Shown piece by piece: positions 1 to 8,264 of a stretch of DNA of 64,000 nucleotides. The translations under genes and the position numbers were made by a program. Under the pieces are notes generated by a model that was not told the origin of the DNA, searched no databases, and was given only the letters and a program-made list of their open reading frames with translations. The number at the start of each line of letters is the position of its first letter. The stretch's first letter is position 1. The DNA comes from an uncultured Bacilli bacterium (lineage in GTDB: Bacteria > Bacillota_I > Bacilli_A > RF39 > UBA660), in assembly GCA_934183165.1 (NCBI GenBank), contig CAKPRZ010000004.1:1-64000 (forward strand). Reading direction: 5' to 3'.

Positions 1-36
1 ATATTAAAAAATATCATAAAAATTTTATTCACAAGA

Positions 37-63
37 AAACCTCTAGAAAAAATCTAGGGGTTT
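37..63. terminator. Inverted repeat, possible terminator of the gene to the left
   Basis: AAACCTCTAGA and TCTAGGGGTTT pair around an A6 loop with one G-T pair. No clean T-tract follows on the + strand, so its role as the end of a gene lying left of the window is a guess. Confidence 0.4.
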
Positions 64-75
64 GTCTACAATCTG

Positions 76-108
76 AAAAAAGAGATTAAAATTTTTAATC
101 TCTTTTTT
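76..108 (-). terminator. Intrinsic terminator of rpsD
   Basis: GAGATTAAA pairs with TTTAATCTC, flanked by A6 on the left and T6 on the right, so it can work in both directions. It starts about 10 bases after the rpsD stop codon on the minus strand. Confidence 0.7.
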
Positions 109-117
109 AAGTTAAAA

Positions 118-720
118 CTATCTGTTATAGTATTCAACGATTAATGTTTCTTTAATGTCTGGGTTCAATTCTCCTCTTTCAGGGAATCTAACATATGTAC
201 CAACCATTTTAGCATCATCATAAGTGACAAATTCAACTCTTTTAGTAACTTTTTCTAGTGATTCTTTAACAACTTTAAGTTCTTTATCTTTGTCTTTTAA
301 AGTAATAGTAGAACCAGGTTTAACTCTAAATGATGGAATATCAACCTTTGTACCATTTACTAAAATATGACCATGATTAACAAGTTGTCTAGCACCACGA
401 CGAGTAGAAGCAAAACCTAAACGATAAACTAAGTTATCAAGTCTTGATTCAAGTAACTTTAAGAAGTTTTCACCATGAATACCTTGCATTTTACCAGCTT
501 CAACAAAAGTCTTTTTGAATTGTTTTTCATTTAATCCGTACATGAATCTAACTTTTTGTTTTTCTTTTAATTGAACTCCGTAGTTAGAAAGTTTTCCTTT
601 TCTAGCAGCACCATGTTGTCCAGGTCCATATGGGCGTCTTGCAACATCTTTACCATTTTCTAGAATTGAGAAACCAACACGACGTGCTTTTTTGAAACTA
701 GGTCCAGTATATCTTGCCAT
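118..720 (-). CDS. rpsD: 30S ribosomal protein S4
   Basis: Primary 16S rRNA-binding protein of the small subunit, 200 residues, the normal length. The N-terminus MARYTGPSFKKARR and the S4 RNA-binding domain (about residues 90-155, with ESRLDNLVYRLGFASTR and RQLVNHGHILVNG) are clear. The N-terminal zinc cysteines are absent, so this is the C-minus form. The start is fixed by an AGGAGG ribosome-binding site (727-733). The gene stands alone and is divergent from ezrA; rpsD and ezrA are also near each other in Bacillus subtilis. S4 commonly represses its own gene through a leader RNA, and a structured leader lies upstream here. Confidence 0.97.
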   Translation of the reverse strand: MARYTGPSFKKARRVGFSILENGKDVARRPYGPGQHGAARKGKLSNYGVQLKEKQKVRFMYGLNEKQFKKTFVEAGKMQGIHGENFLKLLESRLDNLVYRLGFASTRRGARQLVNHGHILVNGTKVDIPSFRVKPGSTITLKDKDKELKVVKESLEKVTKRVEFVTYDDAKMVGTYVRFPERGELNPDIKETLIVEYYNR

Positions 721-789
721 TTAAAATCCTCCTTTATTTATTTACACAAACAAAGAAAACTTATTTTAATATTATAGGGAGTTTATTTT

Positions 790-877
790 AATGCTTTCAT
801 TTACCAGCTTAATAAAATACTTGCAACCTTAATAAACACATTACAATATCAAAATAAAAGCTGTAAAGCCGTTCATT
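790..877 (-). promoter_or_regulatory. Structured rpsD leader, candidate S4 autoregulatory RNA
   Basis: The predicted rpsD transcript has a leader of about 165 nt. In it, three nested helices line up: CATT(874-877) with AATG(790-793), AAAGC(865-869) with GCTTT(793-797 region), and AAGCTG(858-863) with CAGCTT(805-810). Firmicutes rpsD leaders are known S4 binding sites with a pseudoknot; I matched position and structure only, not the consensus sequence. Confidence 0.4.
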
Positions 878-893
878 TGAATATGCGTTAATA

Positions 894-922
894 ATTATAA
901 TACAAAAATTAATATTAGTCAA
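894..922 (-). promoter_or_regulatory. rpsD promoter
   Basis: On the minus strand, TTGACT (917-922) and TATAAT (894-899) are separated by 17 bases, a near-perfect sigma-A promoter. Transcription would start near 887. Confidence 0.8.
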
Positions 923-1005
923 TCTATTTATGAACATACTATTTATAATGGGTAAAAGAAAATCAAACAAATTTTTACAAATTTATAGGAAAAAATCTTT
1001 CTTTG

Positions 1006-1014
1006 TGTTAAACT
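1006..1014 (+). promoter_or_regulatory. Possible ezrA promoter (extended -10)
   Basis: TGT followed by TAAACT, 30 bases before ezrA; no good -35 box is seen. The rest of the 323-base gap between rpsD and ezrA holds only the rpsD promoter and leader. Confidence 0.35.
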
Positions 1015-1043
1015 AGTATTGAAAATTAAAATAGAGGTGTATT

Positions 1044-2759
1044 ATGAGTGATAAAGTTATTATAGTATCAGTTGTTATTTTATTAATTATTATCATGACT
1101 ATAATATTTTTGATATATAGAAAAAAAGAAAAAGAAAATATTAAAAAATTAATTGAAGCTCTAGATAGAGATAAAAACATGATTGAAACGGCACCAATTT
1201 TATCAGAACTTGCTAAGATGGAAACTATTATAAAAAACGATAAAATAGAAGAGAAGTACAACGCATGGAAAGAAAGATTTGAAAATATTAAAGAAGATAA
1301 TGTTAACAAAATAAATGATATGGTAATTGATCTTGATTTAGTTGGAGAAAAAAAACGTCATAAAGAATATATTCAAAAAATAGCTCAAACAGAAATAGAA
1401 ATAGCTAAAGCTAAGTTTTTAACAGATACGTTACTTGATGAGATTAAGGAAATAACTCTTAGTGAGGAAAAATATCGTAGTATTATAATTAAGTTAAAAA
1501 CAAGATATAGGGAACTTTTTAATTCTTTTGATATTCACAAAAAAGAATATGGGGACATTTCAGAAATTATTGAACTTCAGTTTGAAAATATAGAAAAAAG
1601 ATTTCAAGATTTTGAAATGCATATGGAAAAAAATGAATATGACGAAGTTGTACATATTGTAAAAGCAATAGATTCTATGGTTGATCATATGGGAATAGTA
1701 ATTGCTGAAGTACCTGATTTAATGCTTTTATCATCAAAATTAATTCCTAAAAGGATAGAACAAGTAAATCAAGCTTATGAAGATATGATAAAAAAAGATT
1801 ATCCACTTGATTATTTACAGGTACCTTATAACATAGAAGAAGCTACTAAAAAGGTAAATGATATTATAGATCGTATTAAGGTTTTAAATCTAGAAGATTG
1901 TATGTTTGAACTTAGAACAATATTGGAATATTTAGATTCAATTTTTGTAGACTTCGAGAAAGAAAAAAATGCTAGAAGAAAGTTTGATGAAGATAGAGAT
2001 GTTTTTGAAAAAAAACTAAATAAAATTAATAATGTTGTAAGTGATATTTATGATCAATTAGATGAAATAAAAAATTTGTATGATTTAAAGGATGAGGACG
2101 TTGTGATTATTGACGATGTTAATATGTCGCTGATTGCAATAAATAAAGAGTATAAGTCTAATCTAAAAAAATTAAAGAAACATGAGTTACCTTACTCTGA
2201 AATTTTAAAGAATTTACAAAAATTAAATAATAAATTAAAATTAGTTGATGAAGAGCTTGACAAAGCATTAAAGTCATTAGGAAACATGTATGAAGATGAA
2301 GTAAGGGCTAGGGAACAGTTAGATGAAATTCAAGAGTTATTAAAACAGTCAAAAGTAAGAATTAGAAGCTTTAAATTGCCTGTTGTTACTAATGATTATT
2401 TTGTTCAATTATCTGAAGCTAATGAAGCAATACTAGAAATAATCAAAGAATTAGAAAGAAAACCGATTGTTATAAAAACTTTAAATACAAGAGTTGATAC
2501 GGCAAGAGATTTAGTACTTAAATTATATAATACTACCAATGAAACAATTAAATTAGCGAAGTTATCTGAAACAGCGATTGTTTATGGTAACAGATTTAGA
2601 AGTAGTTATGATAATGTTGATCATGGCTTAAATCAAGCAGAAATCCTTTTCTATAAAGGAAGTTATAAGCGATCTTTAGAGGTGTCAACAAGGGTAATTG
2701 AATCTATAGAAAGTAACTTTGGAAAAAAATTAGAAAACTTTTATAAAAAAGAGATATAA
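1044..2759 (+). CDS. ezrA: Septation ring formation regulator EzrA
   Basis: Membrane-anchored negative regulator of FtsZ ring assembly at the division site. One N-terminal transmembrane segment (about residues 4-24) is followed by a basic stretch and about 540 residues of charged, coiled-coil spectrin-like helices. At 571 residues it matches the family length (about 560-570). The start has a GAGGTG ribosome-binding site at 1034-1039. Its place next to rpsD agrees with Bacilli gene order. The call rests on topology, length, composition and context rather than on a catalytic motif, since the family has none. Confidence 0.85.
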   Translation: MSDKVIIVSVVILLIIIMTIIFLIYRKKEKENIKKLIEALDRDKNMIETAPILSELAKMETIIKNDKIEEKYNAWKERFENIKEDNVNKINDMVIDLDLVGEKKRHKEYIQKIAQTEIEIAKAKFLTDTLLDEIKEITLSEEKYRSIIIKLKTRYRELFNSFDIHKKEYGDISEIIELQFENIEKRFQDFEMHMEKNEYDEVVHIVKAIDSMVDHMGIVIAEVPDLMLLSSKLIPKRIEQVNQAYEDMIKKDYPLDYLQVPYNIEEATKKVNDIIDRIKVLNLEDCMFELRTILEYLDSIFVDFEKEKNARRKFDEDRDVFEKKLNKINNVVSDIYDQLDEIKNLYDLKDEDVVIIDDVNMSLIAINKEYKSNLKKLKKHELPYSEILKNLQKLNNKLKLVDEELDKALKSLGNMYEDEVRAREQLDEIQELLKQSKVRIRSFKLPVVTNDYFVQLSEANEAILEIIKELERKPIVIKTLNTRVDTARDLVLKLYNTTNETIKLAKLSETAIVYGNRFRSSYDNVDHGLNQAEILFYKGSYKRSLEVSTRVIESIESNFGKKLENFYKKEI

Positions 2760-2775
2760 TTATTCTCTTTTTTTT
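2745..2775 (+). terminator. Terminator of ezrA
   Basis: AAAAAAGAGA pairs with TCTCTTTTTT and ends in a T8 run; the ezrA stop codon lies in the loop. Confidence 0.7.
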
Positions 2776-2783
2776 GTTATAAT
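2775..2783 (+). promoter_or_regulatory. ftsY promoter (extended -10)
   Basis: TGT-TATAAT sits directly at the end of the ezrA terminator T-tract, 17 bases before the ftsY start. No strong -35 box. Confidence 0.6.
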
Positions 2784-2799
2784 TAATTAAGGTGATGGT

Positions 2800-3837
2800 A
2801 TGGGCTTATTTAATAAAATTAAAAATATATTTACATCAAATAATAATAATAGTGATATATCAGTACAAAATATTGAATTAAATGATGAAATTAATAATAA
2901 AAATAATGTCGAAAGTGTCAAAATATATGAAAAAGGTTTAACAAAATCTAGACAAAATTTTGTTTCTAAGTTGGTTGATTTAACTAGAAAATATAATAAA
3001 ATTACTGATGAATACTTTGATGAACTAGAAGAAATACTAATTAATGCCGATATTGGTGTTGAAACAGTTATGAATTTTATTGATAGATTAAAAACTAGAG
3101 TTAAACATGAAAAAATTGAAGATGTTGAATTTCTAAAAGAAGTAATAGTTGATGAATTGTTCATTATATATGTAAATGATGAGGTTATCACCAACAAATT
3201 AAAAGAGGCTGATAAAAAGCCATCAGTAGTTTTGTTTGTTGGTGTTAATGGAGTTGGCAAAACAACAACAATAGCAAAGATAGCATCTAAACTTCAAAAA
3301 GAAGGAAAAAAGGTAATGCTTGTTGCGGGAGATACTTTTAGAGCTGGCGCTACCAAACAACTTAATGAATGGTCCAATAGATTAGGTACTGACTTTGTTG
3401 GAAAGTCAGAAGGAGTTGATCCTTCAAGTGTTATATATGATGGACTAGAAGAGGCAATGAAACTAAATGATGATTACGTATTAATTGATACGGCTGGTCG
3501 CCTTCAGAATAAAGTTAATTTAATGCAAGAATTGGAAAAAATAAATAGAGTTATTGGAAAAATTATTCCTGAAGCTCCTCATGAAACATTATTAGTAATT
3601 GATGCTACAACTGGACAAAATGGTATTAGTCAAGCACTTGCATTTAAAGAAATTACAAACATAACAGGAATTGTTTTAACAAAATTAGATGGTACAGCTA
3701 AAGGTGGTATTGTATTAGCTATTAAGGAAAAAGTTGGAATTCCAGTTAAATATATTGGATTAGGTGAATCGGCTGATGATTTACAGCCGTTTGATATAGA
3801 AAAATATATATATGGTCTTTTTAAAGATATGATGTAG
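2800..3837 (+). CDS. ftsY: Signal recognition particle receptor FtsY
   Basis: SRP GTPase that receives ribosome-Ffh complexes at the membrane. Residues 1-45 are polar, Asn-rich and short compared with the acidic A domain of E. coli FtsY. The N domain (about 50-130) is followed by the G domain with P-loop GVNGVGKTTT (about residue 148), the DTFRAGA motif, DTAGR and TKLDGTAKGG. Length 345 fits Gram-positive FtsY. ylxM follows 8 bases downstream and ffh two genes later, so the three SRP genes form one cluster. Confidence 0.97.
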   Translation: MGLFNKIKNIFTSNNNNSDISVQNIELNDEINNKNNVESVKIYEKGLTKSRQNFVSKLVDLTRKYNKITDEYFDELEEILINADIGVETVMNFIDRLKTRVKHEKIEDVEFLKEVIVDELFIIYVNDEVITNKLKEADKKPSVVLFVGVNGVGKTTTIAKIASKLQKEGKKVMLVAGDTFRAGATKQLNEWSNRLGTDFVGKSEGVDPSSVIYDGLEEAMKLNDDYVLIDTAGRLQNKVNLMQELEKINRVIGKIIPEAPHETLLVIDATTGQNGISQALAFKEITNITGIVLTKLDGTAKGGIVLAIKEKVGIPVKYIGLGESADDLQPFDIEKYIYGLFKDMM

Positions 3838-3845
3838 GTGATGAT

Positions 3846-4139
3846 ATGGAAAAAAGAATTTATTTAAATGACTTGTATGATTATTACAAACAATTATTCA
3901 CAGAAAAACAACAAGAATATTTCGAAGATTATTATCATGAAAATTTATCTCTTGCTGAGATTGCAGAGAATAATGGAATAAGTAGAAATGCAGTACATAA
4001 TCAAATTAAAATAGTAGAAAAAAGATTAGAAGAACTTGAAAATATATTGGGGTTGCTAGGAAAAAAGCAAAAAGTAATTGATTTAATTATGAATGAAGTA
4101 TCAACTGATACTTTAGACAAAGTAATGGATATATTATAA
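3846..4139 (+). CDS. ylxM: YlxM-like SRP-associated helix-turn-helix protein
   Basis: UPF0122 family protein of 97 residues with a sigma-70 region-4-like helix-turn-helix (SLAEIAENNGISRNAVHNQI, about residues 36-55) and a helical C-terminal tail. In other Firmicutes ylxM lies directly before ffh and its product is thought to modulate the SRP. Here it follows ftsY after 8 bases, with a GGTGATGAT ribosome-binding site, but it is separated from ffh by a 584-residue ATPase gene. Confidence 0.88.
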   Translation: MEKRIYLNDLYDYYKQLFTEKQQEYFEDYYHENLSLAEIAENNGISRNAVHNQIKIVEKRLEELENILGLLGKKQKVIDLIMNEVSTDTLDKVMDIL

Positions 4140-4164
4140 TAATTAGGGATAAAGAGGGGATAAA

Positions 4165-5919
4165 ATGTTTGATAAGATTGAATATATGAATGATTCATAT
4201 ATATACGTGGGCTTAAATGAAAATGAAGAATTAAAGACAAATATATTAAATATGCATGTTGCAATTATTGATAAAGATAAGGCACTACTTGGTGAAATAG
4301 AAGAACTAAATGGCAAGAAAGCTAAAATTAGAATGCTTGGGGAATTTATTAATGGTAAATTTAATGGTGGTGTGATTAGAAAACCATTGTTAGATGCTCA
4401 AATTAGATCGCTATTGCCAGAGGAGTTACCGGCGATTTTAGGAATTAATCAAAAAAATAGCTTATTAGTTGGTGGAAGCCCTTATTATCAAGAATCACCA
4501 ATTTATATTGATGTTAATCAGTTTTTAGGACATCATTTTGCTATTTTTGGTAATAGTGGTAGTGGTAAATCTTGCGGACTTGCTAGACTTATTCAAAATA
4601 TATTTTCTAATCCAAATGCAATGCCTTATAAAGCTAATTTTATACTTTTTGATATTTCAGGTGAGTATTCTACAGCTTTTAATAATTTGAATTCAATTAA
4701 TCCTAACTATAATTACAGGGTTTTTACTACGAATAAATTTAGTGATTATGGTGAACCATTAAGAATACCTTTATGGCTACTTAATGCTGATGATATTGCT
4801 TTGTTATTAATGGTAAATTCACATTCGCAATTACCAATAATAGAAAGAATGTTAAAGTTGACTAAAATTTTTGCTCAAGAAGGTGAAGCTAGCACTCAAA
4901 TAAAAAACCATTTAATAGCTAAGGCAATGATGTCAGTTTTATATAGTAATCAAACAGCAGCAAATAAAAGAAATGATATATTTTCTATTATGAACACTTG
5001 TTCTACAGATGAATTTAATTTGGAGGCCCCTGTACAAGGAATTGGTTATGTTAGAAAATTTAGAGAATGCTTTTTGATTGATAAAATGGGTGAATTTTCA
5101 GAAAGCATCTTAATTACTGAATATATAAGTGGATTTATTAATGAAGAATATGACAATTATGAACCAACCACAGATTGCATGTATACTTTAGAAGATATGG
5201 AAAAAGCACTTAATTTTGCACTTATTTCTGAAGGATGGTATAAGAATCAAAATTCTTATGTTGATGCAGTTACAATCAAGGTAAGATTACATTCATTAAT
5301 AACGGGTAAATATCATGATATATTTACATATGATAATTTTGTTAACGTTGAACAATATTTAAGTAATTTACTTATTTCTAACAATAAGCGTCATCAATTA
5401 ATTAATATCAATTTGGATGATATGGATGATGAAGTTGCAAAAGTTATAACTAAAATCTATACAAAAATGATTTTTGAATTTTGTAAGGCTCTTCCTAATA
5501 GAGCAAGTGTACCATTTCATATTTTAATAGATGAGGCACATAGATATATTCAAAATGATAATGATCAATTCTTGATTGGTTATAATATATTTGAACGAGT
5601 TGCAAAAGAAGGAAGAAAATATGGTGTTTTGATGGGCGTTATTTCACAAAGACCCGTTGAACTTTCTGATACTGTTATTTCACAAATATCAAACTTTATA
5701 ATATTTAAAACTAATCACCCTAGAGATTTGGAATATATTAAACAAATGATACCTAATATTAACTCTGATATAATAGATAAGCAAAAAGGATTGCAATCAG
5801 GTACAGCATTAGGATTTGGTACAGCTTTTAGAATACCGCTAATGATTAGATTCCAATTACCTAATCCAATGATTAATGCTGAAAACTGTAATGTAAGTAG
5901 AAGCTGGGGCAATGAATAG
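4165..5919 (+). CDS. HerA/FtsK-like hexameric ATPase (DUF87 type)
   Basis: Predicted ring-forming ATPase of the HerA-FtsK superfamily, 584 residues. An N-terminal beta-rich HAS-barrel-like region (1-110) precedes a P-loop GNSGSGKS (about 129-136). Walker B is HILIDEAHRY (about 452-461), followed by GRKYGVLMGVISQRP, a typical HerA sensor region. No membrane segment or nuclease domain is seen. HerA proteins usually move DNA or work with a nuclease such as NurA; no such partner is next door. It is co-directional with ylxM (25 bases) and ffh (68 bases). Its actual substrate is unknown. Confidence 0.8.
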   Translation: MFDKIEYMNDSYIYVGLNENEELKTNILNMHVAIIDKDKALLGEIEELNGKKAKIRMLGEFINGKFNGGVIRKPLLDAQIRSLLPEELPAILGINQKNSLLVGGSPYYQESPIYIDVNQFLGHHFAIFGNSGSGKSCGLARLIQNIFSNPNAMPYKANFILFDISGEYSTAFNNLNSINPNYNYRVFTTNKFSDYGEPLRIPLWLLNADDIALLLMVNSHSQLPIIERMLKLTKIFAQEGEASTQIKNHLIAKAMMSVLYSNQTAANKRNDIFSIMNTCSTDEFNLEAPVQGIGYVRKFRECFLIDKMGEFSESILITEYISGFINEEYDNYEPTTDCMYTLEDMEKALNFALISEGWYKNQNSYVDAVTIKVRLHSLITGKYHDIFTYDNFVNVEQYLSNLLISNNKRHQLININLDDMDDEVAKVITKIYTKMIFEFCKALPNRASVPFHILIDEAHRYIQNDNDQFLIGYNIFERVAKEGRKYGVLMGVISQRPVELSDTVISQISNFIIFKTNHPRDLEYIKQMIPNINSDIIDKQKGLQSGTALGFGTAFRIPLMIRFQLPNPMINAENCNVSRSWGNE

Positions 5920-5922
5920 TAG

Positions 5923-5960
5923 TAGAAAGATGAGTATTTAGTTATACTTTTCTTTTTGTT
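5923..5960 (+). terminator. Possible terminator after the HerA-like gene
   Basis: AAAG..AGTAT pairs with ATACT..CTTTT before a T-rich stretch; the stem is short and interrupted. Confidence 0.4.
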
Positions 5961-5962
5961 TG

Positions 5963-5971
5963 TGATAAAAT
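5963..5971 (+). promoter_or_regulatory. ffh promoter (extended -10)
   Basis: TGA-TAAAAT, 17 bases before the ffh start, following the possible terminator. Confidence 0.5.
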
Positions 5972-5987
5972 AGTTACAGGTGATATA

Positions 5988-7295
5988 ATGTTTGAGAGTT
6001 TAGGCGATAGATTACAAAATGTAATGTCAAAAATTAAAGGTTATGGAAAAATAACAGAAGATAATATCAGTGAAATGCTAAGAGAGATTAGACTTGCATT
6101 ATTAGAAGCTGATGTAAACTATAAAGTTGTAAAGGAATTTACAAATACTGTCAAGGAAAAAGCATTAGGTGAAGAAGTAAAAAGAAGCATTAAACCAGGT
6201 GATATGTTTGTAAAAATAGTTAATGACGAATTAACAGAACTTCTCGGAGGAGAGGAAAAATACATTAACTTGACAGGTAATCCTGCTATACTTATGTTGG
6301 TTGGTTTACAAGGAAGTGGTAAAACAACAACAATTGGTAAACTTGCTAATTTTTTAAGGAAAAAGCATGCTAAAAAGCCATTGTTGGTTGCTTGTGATGT
6401 TTATAGACCAGCAGCAATTGATCAATTAAAACAAATAGGTAAACAATTAAACATAGAAGTTTACGACGAAGGTAAAAATAATCCTGTTGAAATAGCTAAA
6501 AACGCTATTAATCATGCTAAAAGCAACGGCTATGATTATGTGTTAATTGATACAGCAGGTAGACTTCATATTGATGAAGCTTTAATGGAAGAATTAGATA
6601 ATATTAAAAATGAAGTAAATCCACAAGAAATTTTACTCGTTATAGATTCAATGATGGGACAAGATGCAATAAATGTAATTACTGGATTTAATGATAAATT
6701 ACCACTTACTGGTGTAATTTTAACAAAATTAGATGGTGACACAAGAGGTGGAGTTGCTTTATCAGTAAGACATTTAACTAATGTTCCAATCAAATTTATT
6801 GGTGTAAGTGAAAAGTTAGATGGATTAGATTCTTTTGATCCTAAACGCATGGCAGGACGTATTTTAGGAATGGGTGATATTGTTTCATTAGTTGAAAAAG
6901 CATCAGAAGTTATAGATGAAAAGGAAGCAGAAAAGGCAGCTAAAAAGATGCAAAATGGTAAATTCGATTTAGAGGATTTTTTATCACAGATGAAACAAAT
7001 AAAGAAATTAGGACCATTGGAGAATTTATTAAAATTAATTCCAGGAGCTTCAAAACTTGGCTTAAATAATATTAATATAGATCCAAAACAAATTGCCCAT
7101 ATAGAATCTATAATTCTTTCTATGACTCCAAAAGAAAGAAAAAATCCAGACATAATTAAGGCTAGTAGAAAAACTAGAATTGCCAAGGGATGTGGTTTAT
7201 CTGTTCAAGAGGTGAATAAACTTTTAACGCAATTTGATCAGATGAAAAAAATGATGAAACAATTTAGTAGTGGAAAGATGAAAATGCCGTTTTAA
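5988..7295 (+). CDS. ffh: Signal recognition particle protein Ffh (SRP54)
   Basis: GTPase subunit of the SRP that binds signal peptides and the SRP RNA. N domain (1-90), G domain with GLQGSGKTTT (about 106-115), DTAGR and TKLDGDTRGG, and a methionine-rich M domain (about 300-435) ending in MKKMMKQFSSGKMKMPF. At 435 residues it is slightly shorter than usual (about 445-450) at the C-terminus. The start follows an AGGTGAT ribosome-binding site. The usual downstream rpsP cluster is not present here. Confidence 0.97.
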   Translation: MFESLGDRLQNVMSKIKGYGKITEDNISEMLREIRLALLEADVNYKVVKEFTNTVKEKALGEEVKRSIKPGDMFVKIVNDELTELLGGEEKYINLTGNPAILMLVGLQGSGKTTTIGKLANFLRKKHAKKPLLVACDVYRPAAIDQLKQIGKQLNIEVYDEGKNNPVEIAKNAINHAKSNGYDYVLIDTAGRLHIDEALMEELDNIKNEVNPQEILLVIDSMMGQDAINVITGFNDKLPLTGVILTKLDGDTRGGVALSVRHLTNVPIKFIGVSEKLDGLDSFDPKRMAGRILGMGDIVSLVEKASEVIDEKEAEKAAKKMQNGKFDLEDFLSQMKQIKKLGPLENLLKLIPGASKLGLNNINIDPKQIAHIESIILSMTPKERKNPDIIKASRKTRIAKGCGLSVQEVNKLLTQFDQMKKMMKQFSSGKMKMPF

Positions 7296-7367
7296 GAAAA
7301 TTTAGGCCTTTAAAATACCACTTTTTAGGATATATGAATATCATATGACTAGATAGGAGGATTTTAA

Positions 7368-7715
7368 ATGTTTAGAGAACAATGCTGTGATAGACAGAAT
7401 GATTTTAGTGCTAATTTCAATGGTTATAATGATGTTAACATGGATGTTGATATAAATGTTGACAACAATATGGCAATGCCAGCTCAAGGAATGGATATGC
7501 CAATGAATGGTGGAGTAGCTTCACCAATTATTGAACCAGTACAGGAAAGAGTTGTACAAAGGACAATAATGCATGAAGTTCCACACGTTTGCCCAATTAG
7601 AACTAGAATAATTAACAATCATGTTTATCGTCATACATATAGGCCAAGTTATAGTTGCTGTAGTCAAGATACCGTTTCCAACGTTCAATGTGGTTCTTGC
7701 TGTCAATTCAAATAA
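7368..7715 (+). CDS. Small Cys/His-rich protein resembling spore coat protein CotD
   Basis: 115 residues with an acidic Asn/Met-rich N-terminal half and a C-terminal half with the spacing of the CotD coat family: VPHVCPIRTRIINNHVY, then RHTYRPSY, CCSQ and CGSCC. It has seven cysteines, five of them in the last 25 residues, suggesting cross-linking or metal binding. The ribosome-binding site AGGAGG is ideal. No sporulation gene is seen nearby, so it may act in a spore coat or be a remnant of one. The CotD assignment is from pattern memory and needs a profile search. Confidence 0.5.
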   Translation: MFREQCCDRQNDFSANFNGYNDVNMDVDINVDNNMAMPAQGMDMPMNGGVASPIIEPVQERVVQRTIMHEVPHVCPIRTRIINNHVYRHTYRPSYSCCSQDTVSNVQCGSCCQFK

Positions 7716-7721
7716 ATTTAG

Positions 7722-7744
7722 AAAAAAGCCAACTGGCTTTTTTT
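7722..7744 (+). terminator. Terminator of the CotD-like gene
   Basis: A6GCC pairs with GGCT7 around a 4-base loop, a textbook intrinsic terminator. Confidence 0.85.
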
Positions 7745-7768
7745 CTTTGAGAAAAAGCAATTTATTTG

Positions 7769-7777
7769 TGATATAAT
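7769..7777 (+). promoter_or_regulatory. Promoter of the DUF4186 gene (extended -10)
   Basis: TGA-TATAAT, 17 bases before the start codon. Confidence 0.65.
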
Positions 7778-7793
7778 TAGCATAGAGGTTACT

Positions 7794-8183
7794 ATGGAAG
7801 ACAGAGTAGAAGAAATACTAAACAATTTATCAAAATCAAAATTTAGAAGTAGTTTTCATTTAAAAGAAAAAGATATACAATATATAAAAGAAAAAGGTTT
7901 AACAAAAATAAAAATTCATGCATATGATTTTGTAAATAAAAGACTAAAAGATGTTACAAATATAAAAGATGGGAAACAAACTCCAACAAAAGGACATCCT
8001 GTTTTTATAGCACAACACGCAACTGCAACATGTTGTAGAGGATGTTTAGAAAAATGGCATAAGATAATTAAAAATAAATCTCTTTCGGATACAGAAATCA
8101 ATTATATAGTTTACGTAATTATGAAGTGGATAATAAGAGAATGTAAAAATGCTAATAAAAAATCAAAAAACTTAAAATTTTAA
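7794..8183 (+). CDS. DUF4186 family protein
   Basis: 129-residue cytosolic protein. The sequence follows the DUF4186 pattern: SKFRSSFHL near residue 15, then KIHAYDF, GKQTPTKGHPVFIAQHATATC, the CCRGCLEKWH motif (about residues 80-89) and NYIVYVIMKWI. The conserved His and Cys residues suggest a bound metal. No function is known to me for the family. It is a single gene with its own promoter and terminator, with an AGAGGTTACT ribosome-binding site. Confidence 0.75.
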   Translation: MEDRVEEILNNLSKSKFRSSFHLKEKDIQYIKEKGLTKIKIHAYDFVNKRLKDVTNIKDGKQTPTKGHPVFIAQHATATCCRGCLEKWHKIIKNKSLSDTEINYIVYVIMKWIIRECKNANKKSKNLKF

Positions 8184-8206
8184 ATTTTAAATTTAATAAG
8201 TTTTTC
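8165..8206 (+). terminator. Possible terminator after the DUF4186 gene
   Basis: AAAAAACTTA pairs with TAAGTTTTT around an AT-rich loop, overlapping the end of the gene; long T-runs follow. Confidence 0.5.
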
Positions 8207-8226
8207 TTTTTTTTTTAATATAAAAC

Positions 8227-8235
8227 TGTTATAAT
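8227..8235 (+). promoter_or_regulatory. Promoter of the 949-residue surface protein
   Basis: TGT-TATAAT extended -10, 29 bases before the start; no clear -35. Confidence 0.55.
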
Positions 8236-8264
8236 TATATTGATAAAATAGAGGGTGTATAAAT

